This document shows positions 1-10,017 of a stretch of DNA of 64,000 bases, piece after piece. Made by a program: the position numbers and the translations under genes. Position 1 is the stretch's first letter, and each line of letters starts with the position of its first letter. Origin of the DNA: Piezodorus guildinii (taxonomy: Eukaryota; Arthropoda; Insecta; Hemiptera; Pentatomidae); the NCBI GenBank assembly GCA_023052935.1, contig CM041298.1, positions 61,188,217-61,252,216 of the forward strand. The letters run 5' to 3'. The notes under the pieces were generated by a model, which saw only the letters and a list, made by a program, of their open reading frames with translations, did not search any database and was not told where the DNA came from.

Positions 1-893
1 ATTATTACGAATTGTTGTCCAAAAGGATTTTGAAAATCAAAAATCCAGTACGCGTACCACAAAATTTTTTAATTATATAAAAAACACGAGGCGACATATT
101 ATATCTAAGACATATTTTATTTATATACAACAAGAGTTAAGTTTTAAGACATAATTTATCTACCACGTCTTTATCAATTTCATTTGCAACTGATTTTAAT
201 CCAATTAAATACTGAAATATCCATGTTATGAATATCGATATATTTGTACCAATATTACACCGGTATTAAAAACGTTTACGGAAATTTAAATCGGTATCCT
301 ATCTCTAGTAGAAAGGTTTACACATACCGCTGCGCATGCGCTAATCTGGGGCTTGTGACGTCGGAGCATTGTTAACTGAAAAACCGTCTAGCAAAATTAT
401 AAGTTTTTTCCCTGTCAAAAATCGCATAAAGTGCCTAAAAGAGTTTTCAATGTAATAATGTATTCAAAAAACAAAATAAGAGAAAAAATAAATAAAAGTA
501 TAATAATTGTTCACATTGTAATATGATGCTTTTTTTTTTTTAATTTTTTTTTTTTTATATCGGATGTATAATATACCACAATAAGTCCTAGTAAATTAAA
601 AACATTGTGTTTAAACTATCGATGAGCTATTGAAGGTTTTACAAACATTTATCAGTTTGTTCCAGTTTTCCATTTACTTGACCGTCTTCACAATAAAGAA
701 AAACACACAATGCATATTTGGAGAAGAAAATGCTAAAACGTGAGATTATTTTTTTATAAAGGGAAGGTTTTCCAACTCCAAGAAGAGAATTTTTAGAAGC
801 ATACAGGTTTCAAAGAAAAAAAAAATATGAACATCTTAAAAATAATAAATAAAATGGTGGATTATAATTTTTCAATGTATGAAATTTATGGTT
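1..893. other. AT-rich flank without recognisable gene
   Basis: No open reading frame, RNA gene or repeat that I recognise. It holds homopolymer A and T runs (for example a long T run near 531-556) and sits just upstream of the target duplication of J1. Confidence 0.6.
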
Positions 894-905
894 AGTTTTT
901 ATTAA
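894..905. repeat. Left target-site duplication of J1
   Basis: AGTTTTTATTAA here is matched by GTTTTTATTAA at 10007-10017, directly after the J1 poly(A) tail. The leading A is ambiguous with the tail. This fixes the J1 5' end at about 906. Confidence 0.8.
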
Positions 906-1196
906 AAAACAGCTGTTAACCCTTGTATTGTGAAGTTGCCAACAAATTTTGTCTTTAAGTTTTTCTGTTCTTTGACTGGTTATTTGCTGAATTTGTACAA
1001 TGTGGTGTCCTGAAACAGTCAGGTGAGTTTGTTTTTTGTTTTTTTATGTGAAAAAGGACACTTTTGTCATGAACACCGTGCATTGCCCGGTACAAGTAAC
1101 GGATCTACTGAAGCTGTAGTTTCTACCCTTTTGAAGAGAAAGTTAAGAAATAACTCTAATGTTTCAAAACTAGATAGCCCTATTGAAAAGAAAAGT

Positions 1197-2723
1197 ATGA
1201 ACTCCAAAGATTCCCAGATAAAAACCTCATCACTGAAAACTAACCAAATAAAAACACATGTTAATTTCAATAACCAACGTGCTTCAGAAAACAATGAAAC
1301 AACTCCAATTAATATCATAAATAATAGTTCTGGTATAACTATTTCTAGTTCTACTCCTCAACAAACAACTAATTCTCATATTACTAATAGTACTACGTCG
1401 ACCACTTTAAAGAGTATCCCTGCCATACCTGTAAGTAATATGTTTGAAACTCTATCCGCTGAAATAGAAGACGAAGAGAATGTAACGCCAGTTGTTCACA
1501 AGCCACCTCCAATAAAAATTAAAGGCGTACAAAATTTCCAGCTCTTTTGCAGAGACATCATTAGTTTAATAGGAGACAACAATTTCGAATTTATTTCGAA
1601 TAAAAATATTATTACCTTAAAAACACAAAATAGTGATGCCTATAGAGCCAGTGTGCGATATCTAGAGAACAAAGGCTATAGTTTCCACACTTACCAACCA
1701 AGAGAAGATAAACCCTATCGATTCGTAATTAGGAATCTTCATCACACTACACCCCACGAGATGATTAAATATGACGTAGAGAGACAAGGATTCAACGTCC
1801 GTCGCATAACAAATGTTTTACACCCCAGAACTAAAGAACCTCTGCCACTCTTTTTTGTCGACATCGAACCTGCTGCGAACTGTGCCGAAGTATTCAATAT
1901 TACGAATATAGCCTACACAAAGGTTAAAATTGAGGAACCTCATAAAAGAAGGGAGATTGTACAATGCATGAGGTGCCAACAATACGAACATACCAGAGCC
2001 TTTTGCCGCCATATACCAAGATGTGTGAAGTGCGGTCAAGACCATCCCAGTGATAGATGCCAGAAGCCACGAGATGAGCCCCCAGTCTGTGCGTTGTGCG
2101 GTGGCGCTCACCCAGCGAACTACAGAGGATGCTCCGTACATCTCGAATTACAGAGAAGAAGACTCAACGTGCGAAGCCAGGGCGCTTGGAGGCGAGAAGT
2201 AACAGAAGTTCTGCCTCCAGAGGTGGGAGACAGACTTACTTACCCTCCTCTTGAAACAGAAGAACATCAGACGGTATGTAATAACCCTACTTACAACTAC
2301 ACATCACCACAATATTCAATTTCTCAAAACACAACACCTCATTACGCAATACCTCAATTGGTAAGACATCAACATTCACCTCCTCTGCACCACACTACAC
2401 CCCAAAATACAACTCCTCAATACACGACTCCTCAACACACTAAACCCCAGTATACAGTACCTCATTACACTGCTCCGCAACACATAACACCTCAATCTAC
2501 GAATATGTCCCCACCTTTTTCAACACCTCATCACACACAACCACCATTCATGCCTTCATCTCAGTCAAGACCTAATAACACATCATCTCATGCACAATCT
2601 ACCACTCAAGATTTCTCTTCACACTTCAATTCCTTTCTAAATGAATTTAAATCGATGATAAATCCACTCATAACTTTGCTCACCACGCTTGTTAATAAAT
2701 TTATTCCAAATGTCAGCCCTTAA
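1197..2723 (+). CDS. J1 ORF1, Jockey Gag-like nucleic-acid-binding protein
   Basis: Encodes the RNA-binding ORF1 protein of J1, about 508 residues from the ATG at 1197. The frame is open from 1014, but the upstream part has no ATG (only a GTG at 1023). A middle region with FHTYQPRE and a following VIRNLHHTTP stretch matches the domain that precedes zinc knuckles in Jockey ORF1 (PRE_C2HC). Three knuckles start at 1965: CX2CX4HX4C, CX2CX3HX4C and CX2CX3HX6C, ending in HPANYRGC. The C-terminal part (about 2280-2600) is a degenerate five-residue repeat around T-P-Q with H or Y. The stop at 2721 overlaps the ORF2 start at 2710. No internal stop is seen. Confidence 0.88.
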   Translation: MNSKDSQIKTSSLKTNQIKTHVNFNNQRASENNETTPINIINNSSGITISSSTPQQTTNSHITNSTTSTTLKSIPAIPVSNMFETLSAEIEDEENVTPVVHKPPPIKIKGVQNFQLFCRDIISLIGDNNFEFISNKNIITLKTQNSDAYRASVRYLENKGYSFHTYQPREDKPYRFVIRNLHHTTPHEMIKYDVERQGFNVRRITNVLHPRTKEPLPLFFVDIEPAANCAEVFNITNIAYTKVKIEEPHKRREIVQCMRCQQYEHTRAFCRHIPRCVKCGQDHPSDRCQKPRDEPPVCALCGGAHPANYRGCSVHLELQRRRLNVRSQGAWRREVTEVLPPEVGDRLTYPPLETEEHQTVCNNPTYNYTSPQYSISQNTTPHYAIPQLVRHQHSPPLHHTTPQNTTPQYTTPQHTKPQYTVPHYTAPQHITPQSTNMSPPFSTPHHTQPPFMPSSQSRPNNTSSHAQSTTQDFSSHFNSFLNEFKSMINPLITLLTTLVNKFIPNVSP

Positions 2724-4068
2724 TTATATTAATCAACATTCACTAAAACTCCTCCTCTGGAATGCTAATGGTGCCCTACACCGAAGAAACGAACTTGACA
2801 TATACTTGCACGAACATGACATAGACATAGCACTGTTAACCGAAACTCACTTTACGAGGACCATACGATTTTATATACAGGGGTATATAGTGTACCGTGC
2901 TGATCATCCAAGCGGAGCTGCCCGTGGTGGCTCGGCAGTAGTTGTGAAACGAACATTGTATCATTATCCTCTACAAATGACAGCCTTACCTGCGCTTCAA
3001 TTATCAGCAATCTCAGTCGAAATTGACCACACAACTATTTCTATCGCCAGTGCTTATTGTCCTCCAAGACAGAGACTTTCACAAGATATACTTACTGACG
3101 TATTTACTGTCTTGGGACCTAAATTTTTATGTGGCGGGGACTTTAACGCCAAACATCCTCGTTTCGGCAATAGGACTCAAAACCCTAGAGGAAATGTTCT
3201 TCTTAATACATGTCTGAACCTTGACTGTGACTTCATTCTACCACCAGAACCGACTTACTGGGCGACAGACATTAATCGACAGCCAGAACTACTGGACTTC
3301 TTTATCACTTCTCGCCTAAATACTCTACATCATCACATCACTATTGATAATGACCTTTCATCTGACCATTCTGCAGTTATGCTTTCTCTCTCTAGACACA
3401 TCTTATCTACAACCCACATGCCTACGTTAACTCCTGGACCAATATTAATTAGTCAATTTCACAGTGCCATAAACAATAAAATTAACCTCAATACTAGCTT
3501 AAAGACTCAGGAAGACATCGACAATGCTGTAGATACACTTACTAAGACTATACAAAATGCTGCCTGGCAATCAGCACATAAACCAGTAACAGAAAATAAC
3601 AAACAGTATTTACCCCCTGAAATACGGTCACTAATGGTCGAAAAACGACGGGCTCTTAACCAATGGAAAAGATCTCGCTATCCTAGTGACAAACGATTAC
3701 TTAACCAACTTACTAACAGACTGAGAAAACTTATACAACGATATAAACACGACACCTACAACACACACATTTGAGTAACTTACAGACTAGTAACAATACT
3801 CTCTGGCAACAAACACGAAAGATACTACATTATCACCATACAAAGAACCCTCTCCGTAAACCTGACAACACATGGGCTAGAAGTGATAAAGAAAAGGCAG
3901 ACCTATTTGCTGCACATCTTACGGATGTATTTCATCCTCATGATGACTTGCTAGACCAACAGCACTGCTCAGACATCCAACAAATTCTCACTTATTCTCT
4001 TCCTCTTTCTCTACCTCCACCTCCTATTACTCCTTCGAACGTAAAATTTTGCATTAAAAACTTACCTC
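2710..4068 (+). pseudogene. J1 ORF2, 5' part (endonuclease and start of RT), frameshifted
   Basis: The first half of the Jockey endonuclease/reverse-transcriptase polyprotein. The ATG at 2710 lies inside the ORF1 end. Endonuclease motifs are visible: WNANG, TETHF (catalytic Glu), GGDFNAKH, LLDFF and SDHS. The frame breaks at about 3772, where two extra bases (TG) compared with J2 create a TGA. The next frame then continues with the homologous NLQTSNNTLW stretch. At 4068 the codon for Leu in the conserved N-L-P-L-R-K-A-P-G segment is cut by J2. It is homologous along its length to the intact J2 ORF2. The rest is at 8499-9844. Confidence 0.9.
4056..4068. repeat. Left target-site duplication of J2
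   Basis: AAAAACTTACCTC inside J1 ORF2, repeated at the 3' end of J2. Confidence 0.9.
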
Positions 4069-4269
4069 GAGTAAAGGGAGTCGCCATTTTGGACGCGGAA
4101 GGTTATAACTGTGATAAGTTTGCTCTCTAGTTTTTTTCCGATTTTTGTTATGTTTTAAGTGAAAAAATTTAGTGTTTACAAACAAACTTGCTTCCTAACT
4201 GTGTGCTGAACAAGCAAACAAGAAGAGAAGTAAAATTTATTTAGTGAAGTGGGTTCTCCCACTGAAAAA

Positions 4270-5631
4270 ATGACGGAAGCCTCAACTTCAAGTGCTCCAA
4301 CCAGTGGCTTAGATATTTCCAATAATGCTATCGAGCACGAAAATATCTCCTGGGAGCTTGTGTCAGGAAGAAAAAGACAATTAACTGCAGAAAGAGACCC
4401 CAGGAAAATTATGAAGGTTAGTCCACCTACAAATACTCAGAACAGGTTCGAACCGTTATCACCCTCAATAGATGAACCTGAGCCATCAACTAATCAACCT
4501 ACCAACACCAAACCTCCACCCATACATTTAACTGACGTTAAAGATTACCCTGCACTCATAACATTCCTTCATAATGAGGGAGGGGCAAACAGTTTCAGGC
4601 TCAAGACATCTGTCAGGGGAGTAACCGTATACCCTGAAAACTCAGATGTTTACCGAAAGTTAGTGACTAGTTTAAGAAAGGGAGGTGCGTACTTCCACAC
4701 ATATCAACTACCAGAGGAAAAAAGTCTACGAGTTGTTATCAAAAACCTACACTACGGCACACCACTAACCACCATAAAAGAAGAACTGGCCAAATATGGA
4801 TATGAGGCAACAAGTATTGTCAACGTCATTTCACGATTTAAAACACCCCTTCCCATGTTTTTCGTGGACGTCTCAAGAGCAACATTCAATGACAAAATCT
4901 TTGACATTGAATTTTTGTACTATACCCATATAAAAATAGAGGAACCGCGCAAAAGAAAAATGATTCCTCAATGTATTCGATGCCAGCAGTACGGACACAC
5001 AAAAACGTACTGCAACTACCCACCAAAATGTGTAAGATGTGGACTGGGCCACGAAAGCAGTGCTTGCACAAAACCAAGAGAAACAGCTGCAACCTGCGCC
5101 AACTGTAATGGCGCTCATCCCGCCAACTATAGGGGCTGCCAAACTTTGAAAGAACTTCGAAAACATCGCTCGAAGCAGTACGCTCCTCAGCGACCTCCAA
5201 CAGTAAGACATGCACCGCCTGCCCTCAATGAGTTTCCACCTCTTCCACAACTAAATCCACCTCAGCCACCTCATCCAAGAACTGACCGGGAGCATCAGAG
5301 GCAGTTGAATCAACCAGCTCTAGCACCAGACCATCAAGATCAGAGACAGCCACAACAACCAGCTCAAGCCCAGTACCAACAGCACCAGAGACAGCCGCAA
5401 CAACCATCGCAAGCCCCACACCAACAGCTACCAGCTCAAGCGCCACACCAACGACACAGATATACAGGTATGAGTGGGGGCACTACCCTACCGGTCCCGC
5501 CGGTAGATAACTCCTCTGGCCAGTTATACAATATTATCAATAACTTAAACAATCTCATTCAACCCCTCTTCGGTCTTCTTCAACAACTCCCTCAAACTAC
5601 CCTTGCCCTTAGACAATTATATGCCCATTAA
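4270..5631 (+). CDS. J2 ORF1, Jockey Gag-like protein with three zinc knuckles
   Basis: RNA-binding ORF1 protein, 453 residues from the ATG at 4270. The frame is open seven codons further up, but only from a GTG. The N-terminus is Ser/Thr-rich and variable. The middle holds the FHTYQLPEEKSLRVVIKNLHYGTP region typical of the domain before the knuckles. Knuckles begin at 4972: CIRCQQYGHTKTYC, then CVRCGLGHESSAC, then a third ending HPANYRGC. The C-terminal 100 or so residues are Gln/Pro-rich with imperfect QQPAQA-type repeats (5280-5460). The stop overlaps the ORF2 start by about 11 nt, suggesting translational coupling. No defect seen. Confidence 0.92.
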   Translation: MTEASTSSAPTSGLDISNNAIEHENISWELVSGRKRQLTAERDPRKIMKVSPPTNTQNRFEPLSPSIDEPEPSTNQPTNTKPPPIHLTDVKDYPALITFLHNEGGANSFRLKTSVRGVTVYPENSDVYRKLVTSLRKGGAYFHTYQLPEEKSLRVVIKNLHYGTPLTTIKEELAKYGYEATSIVNVISRFKTPLPMFFVDVSRATFNDKIFDIEFLYYTHIKIEEPRKRKMIPQCIRCQQYGHTKTYCNYPPKCVRCGLGHESSACTKPRETAATCANCNGAHPANYRGCQTLKELRKHRSKQYAPQRPPTVRHAPPALNEFPPLPQLNPPQPPHPRTDREHQRQLNQPALAPDHQDQRQPQQPAQAQYQQHQRQPQQPSQAPHQQLPAQAPHQRHRYTGMSGGTTLPVPPVDNSSGQLYNIINNLNNLIQPLFGLLQQLPQTTLALRQLYAH

Positions 5632-8323
5632 TCAGATGACTGTAGGCTCCATGTCTATCATACTATGGAACGCAAACGGACTTAATCAACATAGGACAGA
5701 ACTAGACATATATTTACACGAGAAACGAATTGACATAGCACTAATCACTGAAACACATTTTACACCAAAATCCAAATTTTACATTCATGATTACAAAATC
5801 TATAGAACTGACCATCCAGACAATACTTCACACGGAGGCACTGCTATTCTCATCAGATCAACACTAAAACACCATCCTTTGCAATTACCCATATCACCTG
5901 ACATACAAGCTACAGCCATTTCACTATTCTCTGAACATCACAACATTACTCTTGCTGCTGTTTATTGCCCTCCGAGATATGTCCTGACTTCCACGATGTT
6001 TAGTAACTTCTTCAAACGTCTCGGCAGATGCTTTGTCGCAGGTGGCGATTATAATGCTAAAGACCCGACTTGGGGATCTAGATTATCAACCCCAAGAGGA
6101 AGAAATCTCAGGTATGTCCTTCACGAACTTTCATTAGACACGATATCACCACACTCACCTACTTACTGGCCAACATCTAGACGTAAGACACCAGATTTAC
6201 TTGATTTTTTCATAACTAAAGGACTCCGCACTACACCTCACACAATAAGTACGAGCACAGATCTTTGCTCTGATCATTCTCTTTTGCATTTAGAACTATT
6301 TGAAGAACCACTTGTAGCTAAGAAACACACATCTCTCACAAATGGCATAATGGATTGGGATGCGTTCAGAAACTGTCTAAATACTGCTCTCTCCATTCCT
6401 TTGGCTATTAAAAATGAAGAAGAGCTTGAGGATGCTGTAGAATGCTTCACACAGAAGCTACAAGACGCTGCATGGTCCTCATCAATTCCTAGACGAAGAA
6501 AACATGAAAAGCTACCAATTTATCCACAGTACATAAGGGATTTGATCAGAGCAAAAAGAAGAGCCCGGAAAATATGGCAGACAGACCGACTTCCATCAGA
6601 CAAACAAATTTACAACCGACTCAACAACGAACTCAAACGACAAATTGCAAAATTTAAAAGAACAACTTATGATAACTACATTAGTAACCTTTCGACTGAT
6701 GATGGCAGCTTGTGGAGGCATACTAAAAACCTTACTAAGCATCGGGAAGTGCCTGCACCCCTCCGAAAAGAAGATGGCTCCTGGGCCATGGCTGACGGAG
6801 AAAAATCCGAACTGTTCGCCGAATATTTATCTTCTATCTTTACACCACACACAGAATTCAACAACATCGAACATGATAAAATTGTACTTAAAACTCTGGA
6901 TGAACCTTTACAACTGACATTACCTCCTCCTTCCTTTACACCTGCTCAAGTCGCTGAACAAATCAGAAAGTTGCCTAAAAAGAAAGCCCCTGGACACGAC
7001 TTAATTAACGCTGAGGTACTCCAGCAAATGCCCAGGAAAGCTCTAGTGTTTCTGACTTCAATCTATAACGCGATACTGAGGACAACCAAATTCCCGCTTC
7101 AATGGAAATACTCACATATTACAATGATTCACAAGACCAACAAGGACAAAAATACTCCCTCATCATACCGACCAATAAGCTTACTTCCGCTATGCTCCAA
7201 AATTTTCGAACATCTACTACATAAAAGACTTCTTGATGTACTAACTAACAACGACATCGTACCAGATCATCAATTTGGATTTAGAAGACATCACTCGACA
7301 TTGCACCAACTACACAGAGTGACGGACTACATATCCACCGCACTGGAGCAGAAGTTATACACTACTGGCGTATTTCTCGACGTTGCTCAAGCCTTCGACA
7401 GAGTTTGGCACCAGGGGCTTCTCTTCAAACTCAAGACTATCCTTCCGCCTACTTACTACCTCATTATTCATTCTTTCCTTTCTCACAGATTTTTCTCCGT
7501 TCGACAGGGATCAGAGCTATCTGCCATGAGATCTATCGCAGCAGGAGTACCCCAAGGTGCAGTGCTCGCTCCGTTACTCTACATTCTTTACACTCATGAC
7601 ATACCTTACAGCCCCAATATTCTAACAGCGACTTATGCCGACGACACGGCGATCTTAACAAAACATAAAATTGCAACCCACGCCTCAGAGATCCTACAAC
7701 AACATCTAATAAAATTACATGACTGGTTCAAACTCTGGAAAATCCGATTGAATAATGACAAATCACACCATATCACCTTTACTCTTCGACATGACACGAG
7801 TCCTCCCGTTTTCTTAGACAACACACAAATTCCACAGACGGACACTGTACATTATCTTGGTTTGACGTTTGACAGAAGAATGACTTGGGGCCCGCATATT
7901 AACCAAAAAAAGAAAACCCTTAACCAAAGACTGAGACTTCTTTACTCACTCTTTTCAAAACACTCGAAACTAAAACTTCGACAGAAATTAAACACCTATA
8001 CTTACCTACTGAAACCTATTTGGACTTACGCATCACAGCTATATGGGACAGCTAAAAAGACTCACATTAACAAACTTCAAATCTTTCAGGCTAAAACGTT
8101 TAGAACAATTACAAAAGCACCGTGGTACGTTAGCAACATAACTTTACATACTGACCTTAAGATGCCAACCGTCAATGAGCACATACGGACACACTACAAA
8201 CGTTTCCACGACAAACTACAAGGTCACCCTAACACACTAATCAATGACATGGCCACAACACTCATGCCAGGAAATGCCTACAGAAGGCTGAAGAGGAGTT
8301 GGATGAGAGACCTTCTCCTTTAG
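5621..8323 (+). CDS. J2 ORF2, endonuclease and reverse transcriptase
   Basis: Intact polyprotein of about 900 residues. The ATG at 5621 is inside the ORF1 end; ATGs at 5636 and 5651 are alternatives. The N-terminal APE-type endonuclease shows WNANGL, ITETHF, GGDYNAKDP, DLLDFF and SDHS. Reverse transcriptase follows: SYRPISLLP, HQFGFRRHHSTLHQ, FLDVAQAFD with catalytic Asp at 7379-7381, GVPQGAVLAPLLY, and YADD at 7634-7645. After these come a YLGLTFDRRMTW thumb motif and the Jockey C-terminus ending RRLKRSWMRDLLL. Length and motif order match active Jockey elements. All residues I would expect to be catalytic are present. Role: nicks target DNA and reverse-transcribes the element RNA in place. 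Confidence 0.95.
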   Translation: MPINQMTVGSMSIILWNANGLNQHRTELDIYLHEKRIDIALITETHFTPKSKFYIHDYKIYRTDHPDNTSHGGTAILIRSTLKHHPLQLPISPDIQATAISLFSEHHNITLAAVYCPPRYVLTSTMFSNFFKRLGRCFVAGGDYNAKDPTWGSRLSTPRGRNLRYVLHELSLDTISPHSPTYWPTSRRKTPDLLDFFITKGLRTTPHTISTSTDLCSDHSLLHLELFEEPLVAKKHTSLTNGIMDWDAFRNCLNTALSIPLAIKNEEELEDAVECFTQKLQDAAWSSSIPRRRKHEKLPIYPQYIRDLIRAKRRARKIWQTDRLPSDKQIYNRLNNELKRQIAKFKRTTYDNYISNLSTDDGSLWRHTKNLTKHREVPAPLRKEDGSWAMADGEKSELFAEYLSSIFTPHTEFNNIEHDKIVLKTLDEPLQLTLPPPSFTPAQVAEQIRKLPKKKAPGHDLINAEVLQQMPRKALVFLTSIYNAILRTTKFPLQWKYSHITMIHKTNKDKNTPSSYRPISLLPLCSKIFEHLLHKRLLDVLTNNDIVPDHQFGFRRHHSTLHQLHRVTDYISTALEQKLYTTGVFLDVAQAFDRVWHQGLLFKLKTILPPTYYLIIHSFLSHRFFSVRQGSELSAMRSIAAGVPQGAVLAPLLYILYTHDIPYSPNILTATYADDTAILTKHKIATHASEILQQHLIKLHDWFKLWKIRLNNDKSHHITFTLRHDTSPPVFLDNTQIPQTDTVHYLGLTFDRRMTWGPHINQKKKTLNQRLRLLYSLFSKHSKLKLRQKLNTYTYLLKPIWTYASQLYGTAKKTHINKLQIFQAKTFRTITKAPWYVSNITLHTDLKMPTVNEHIRTHYKRFHDKLQGHPNTLINDMATTLMPGNAYRRLKRSWMRDLLL

Positions 8324-8490
8324 TAATATACACTAATTTCATGCCAGGAGTAGGTACCGCTGGGTGCTGCTCTCTCTCATGCCTATCACGCCATGTTTCT
8401 TAAAATTGACCGCACATTCACTGATTGTTCATTGTATTATTTACAGGTGTGAATAAAGATTTAAAGTTAAAAAAAAAAAAAAAAAAAAAA
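8324..8490 (+). other. J2 3' UTR and poly(A) tail
   Basis: A short non-coding tail with AATAAA at 8452-8457, about 13 bp before an uninterrupted run of 21 A's (8470-8490). This is the normal 3' structure of a Jockey insertion. Confidence 0.9.
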
Positions 8491-8498
8491 CTTACCTC
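8486..8498. repeat. Right target-site duplication of J2
   Basis: AAAAACTTACCTC after the J2 tail. The first five A's cannot be told from the poly(A). J1 coding sequence resumes right after it. Confidence 0.9.
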
Positions 8499-9844
8499 TT
8501 AGAAAAGCTCCTGGTTTTGACCTAATCACACCTAAAATTGTACGACTTCTTCCTAAGAAAGCCATAATCTTCCTAACATGTATTTATAATTCTATCCTCC
8601 GACTTACTTACTTTCCTCTAGTATGGAAGTTTTCAATTATAAAGATGATTCCAAAGCCAAACAAACCGTTAGATCAAGTCACTTCATATAGACCAATTAG
8701 TTTATTACCGTTATTTTCCAAAATGTTTGAAAAAATATTATTAAAGCGACTATATCCTTTCTTAGATTCCAAATCCGTAATTCCTAACCACCAATTTGGC
8801 TTTAGACCTGCACATTCGACCATACAACAGTGCCATAGAGTTGTTGATTCGATTGCTGTGGCATTAGAAAAAAAAGAATTCTGTACAGCAGCATTTTTAG
8901 ACGTCGCACAGGCATTTGACAAGGTGTGGCATGTTGGCCTCCTCAGTAAAATCAAATCAATTTTACCGCATACTTATTATTTAATAATTAGGTCGTATCT
9001 TGAGGATAGGTTTTTTGTAGTCGACCAAGATGGTAAACATTCCGACTACTGTCGAGTTGGTGCAGGAGTTCCGCAAGGCAGCATTTTGGGTCCAGTTCTG
9101 TATACTATATACACTTCTGACATACCACAAACACCCGACACATTACTTGCAACATACGCAGACGACACCGTGATACTCTCAACAAGTACTGATCCGACCA
9201 TAGCCTCACACAATGTTCAAACTTACTTAAATTTACTTCAAGATTGGCTTGATAAATGGCGTATTAAAATAAACATACAGAAATCAAGTCAAGTAACATT
9301 CACGCTTAGGCATTCTGATTGTCCTCCACTGACACTTTACAATGTTCAGTTACCCAAACAAACACAAACAAAATACTTAGGACTCACAATGGATAGACGC
9401 CTGACATGGAAATCACACGTAACTATCTTAAAAAAAAGACTGAATCATCGACAATCAATACTTAGACGACTTCTTCACCATAAAAATAAATTATCACTTA
9501 GCAACAAAATCATTATATACAACATGCTACTTAAACCTATATGGACGTACGGTACTCAGGTGTGGGGCTCATGCAAAAAATCACACTTGCAGACAATTCA
9601 AATCTTTCAATCTAAATTCCTCCGCTTCATCACTCACTGTCCCTTTTACGTAACCAACAAATCATTACACAAAGATCTCAACATACCAATCGTAACGGAT
9701 ATAATTAAAAAATATTACAAACATTTTCACGACTCACTCGCTGGACATCCAAACATACTGGTACAAACATTACTGACTGATACACTACCACAAAACCCAC
9801 CAAGGAGACTGAAACGCCTCTGGAGCAGAGACCTACTTCTTTAG
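8499..9844 (+). pseudogene. J1 ORF2, 3' part (reverse transcriptase)
   Basis: Continues J1 ORF2 in frame after the nested J2. It starts with the end of the conserved L-R-K-A-P-G-F-D segment, then SYRPISLLPLFSKMFEK, FRPAHSTIQQ, FLDVAQAFDKVWH, GVPQGSILGPVLY, YADDT, YLGLTMDRRLTW and a C-terminus RRLKRLWSRDLLL. The reading frame at 8501 matches the frame open just before 4068, so removing J2 and one duplication copy joins them exactly. The RT half has no stop. An ATG at 8645 opens an apparent 399-residue protein, but this is not a natural start. Confidence 0.93.
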
Positions 9845-10006
9845 CAGATCTTCCACGCCAAGGAGTGCCTTCACTGGGAGGTTTCTTCACTCACGAATTC
9901 ATAAGAATCCTGAAGGAGGTTTTTCGTAATGGTCATCAGTGTTACAATATATGCCTAAAGGTATTTGTATATTACTTGTTGTCAAATAAATAAAAAAAAA
10001 AAAAAA
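9845..10006 (+). other. J1 3' UTR and poly(A) tail
   Basis: About 147 bp of non-coding sequence with an AATAAATAA-type signal (9985-9993) running into the A tail that ends at 10006. Confidence 0.85.
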
Positions 10007-10017
10007 GTTTTTATTAA
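10007..10017. repeat. Right target-site duplication of J1
   Basis: GTTTTTATTAA follows the poly(A) tail and repeats the sequence at 895-905. This is the signature of target-primed reverse transcription. Confidence 0.8.

Larger units (their letters stand above)
4069..8490 (+). mobile_element. J2: complete Jockey-clade LINE nested in J1
   Basis: A full-length, apparently intact Jockey element of about 4.4 kb. It has a 5' UTR of about 200 bp beginning GAGTAAAGGGAGTCGCC, intact ORF1 and ORF2, a 3' UTR with AATAAA at 8452-8457, and a pure A tail (8470-8490). It is bounded by a 13-bp duplication, AAAAACTTACCTC, at 4056-4068 and 8486-8498 (the A part overlaps the tail). Both ORFs lack stops, so this copy could be or recently was autonomous. 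Jockey elements use an internal pol II promoter at the 5' end, which would lie in 4069-4269 (family knowledge, not demonstrated). Confidence 0.95.
906..10006 (+). mobile_element. J1: Jockey-clade LINE split by a nested Jockey
   Basis: A near full-length Jockey-type non-LTR retrotransposon. In order: 5' UTR from 906, ORF1 with three zinc knuckles, an overlapping ORF2 (endonuclease plus reverse transcriptase), a short 3' UTR with an AATAAA-type signal, and a poly(A) tail at about 9992-10006. ORF2 is interrupted at 4068 by the complete element J2 and resumes in the correct frame at 8499. Without J2 the element is about 4.7 kb, normal for Jockey. It is flanked by an 11-12 bp duplication (894-905 and 10007-10017). 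One extra defect, a two-base insertion near 3772, shifts the ORF2 frame, so this copy is dead both by mutation and by interruption. Confidence 0.92.

Noticed and set aside
1023..1196. N-terminal extension of J1 ORF1 from a GTG
   Set aside because: No ATG in this part; a eukaryotic element would start at 1197. The same applies to the GTG at 4249 and the TTGs at 2689, 3771 and 5603.
2280..2620. CRISPR-like or satellite array
   Set aside because: The 15-nt repeats are in frame, degenerate, and part of J1 ORF1.
8645..9844. Stand-alone 399-residue reverse-transcriptase gene
   Set aside because: It is the in-frame continuation of J1 ORF2 after the nested J2.
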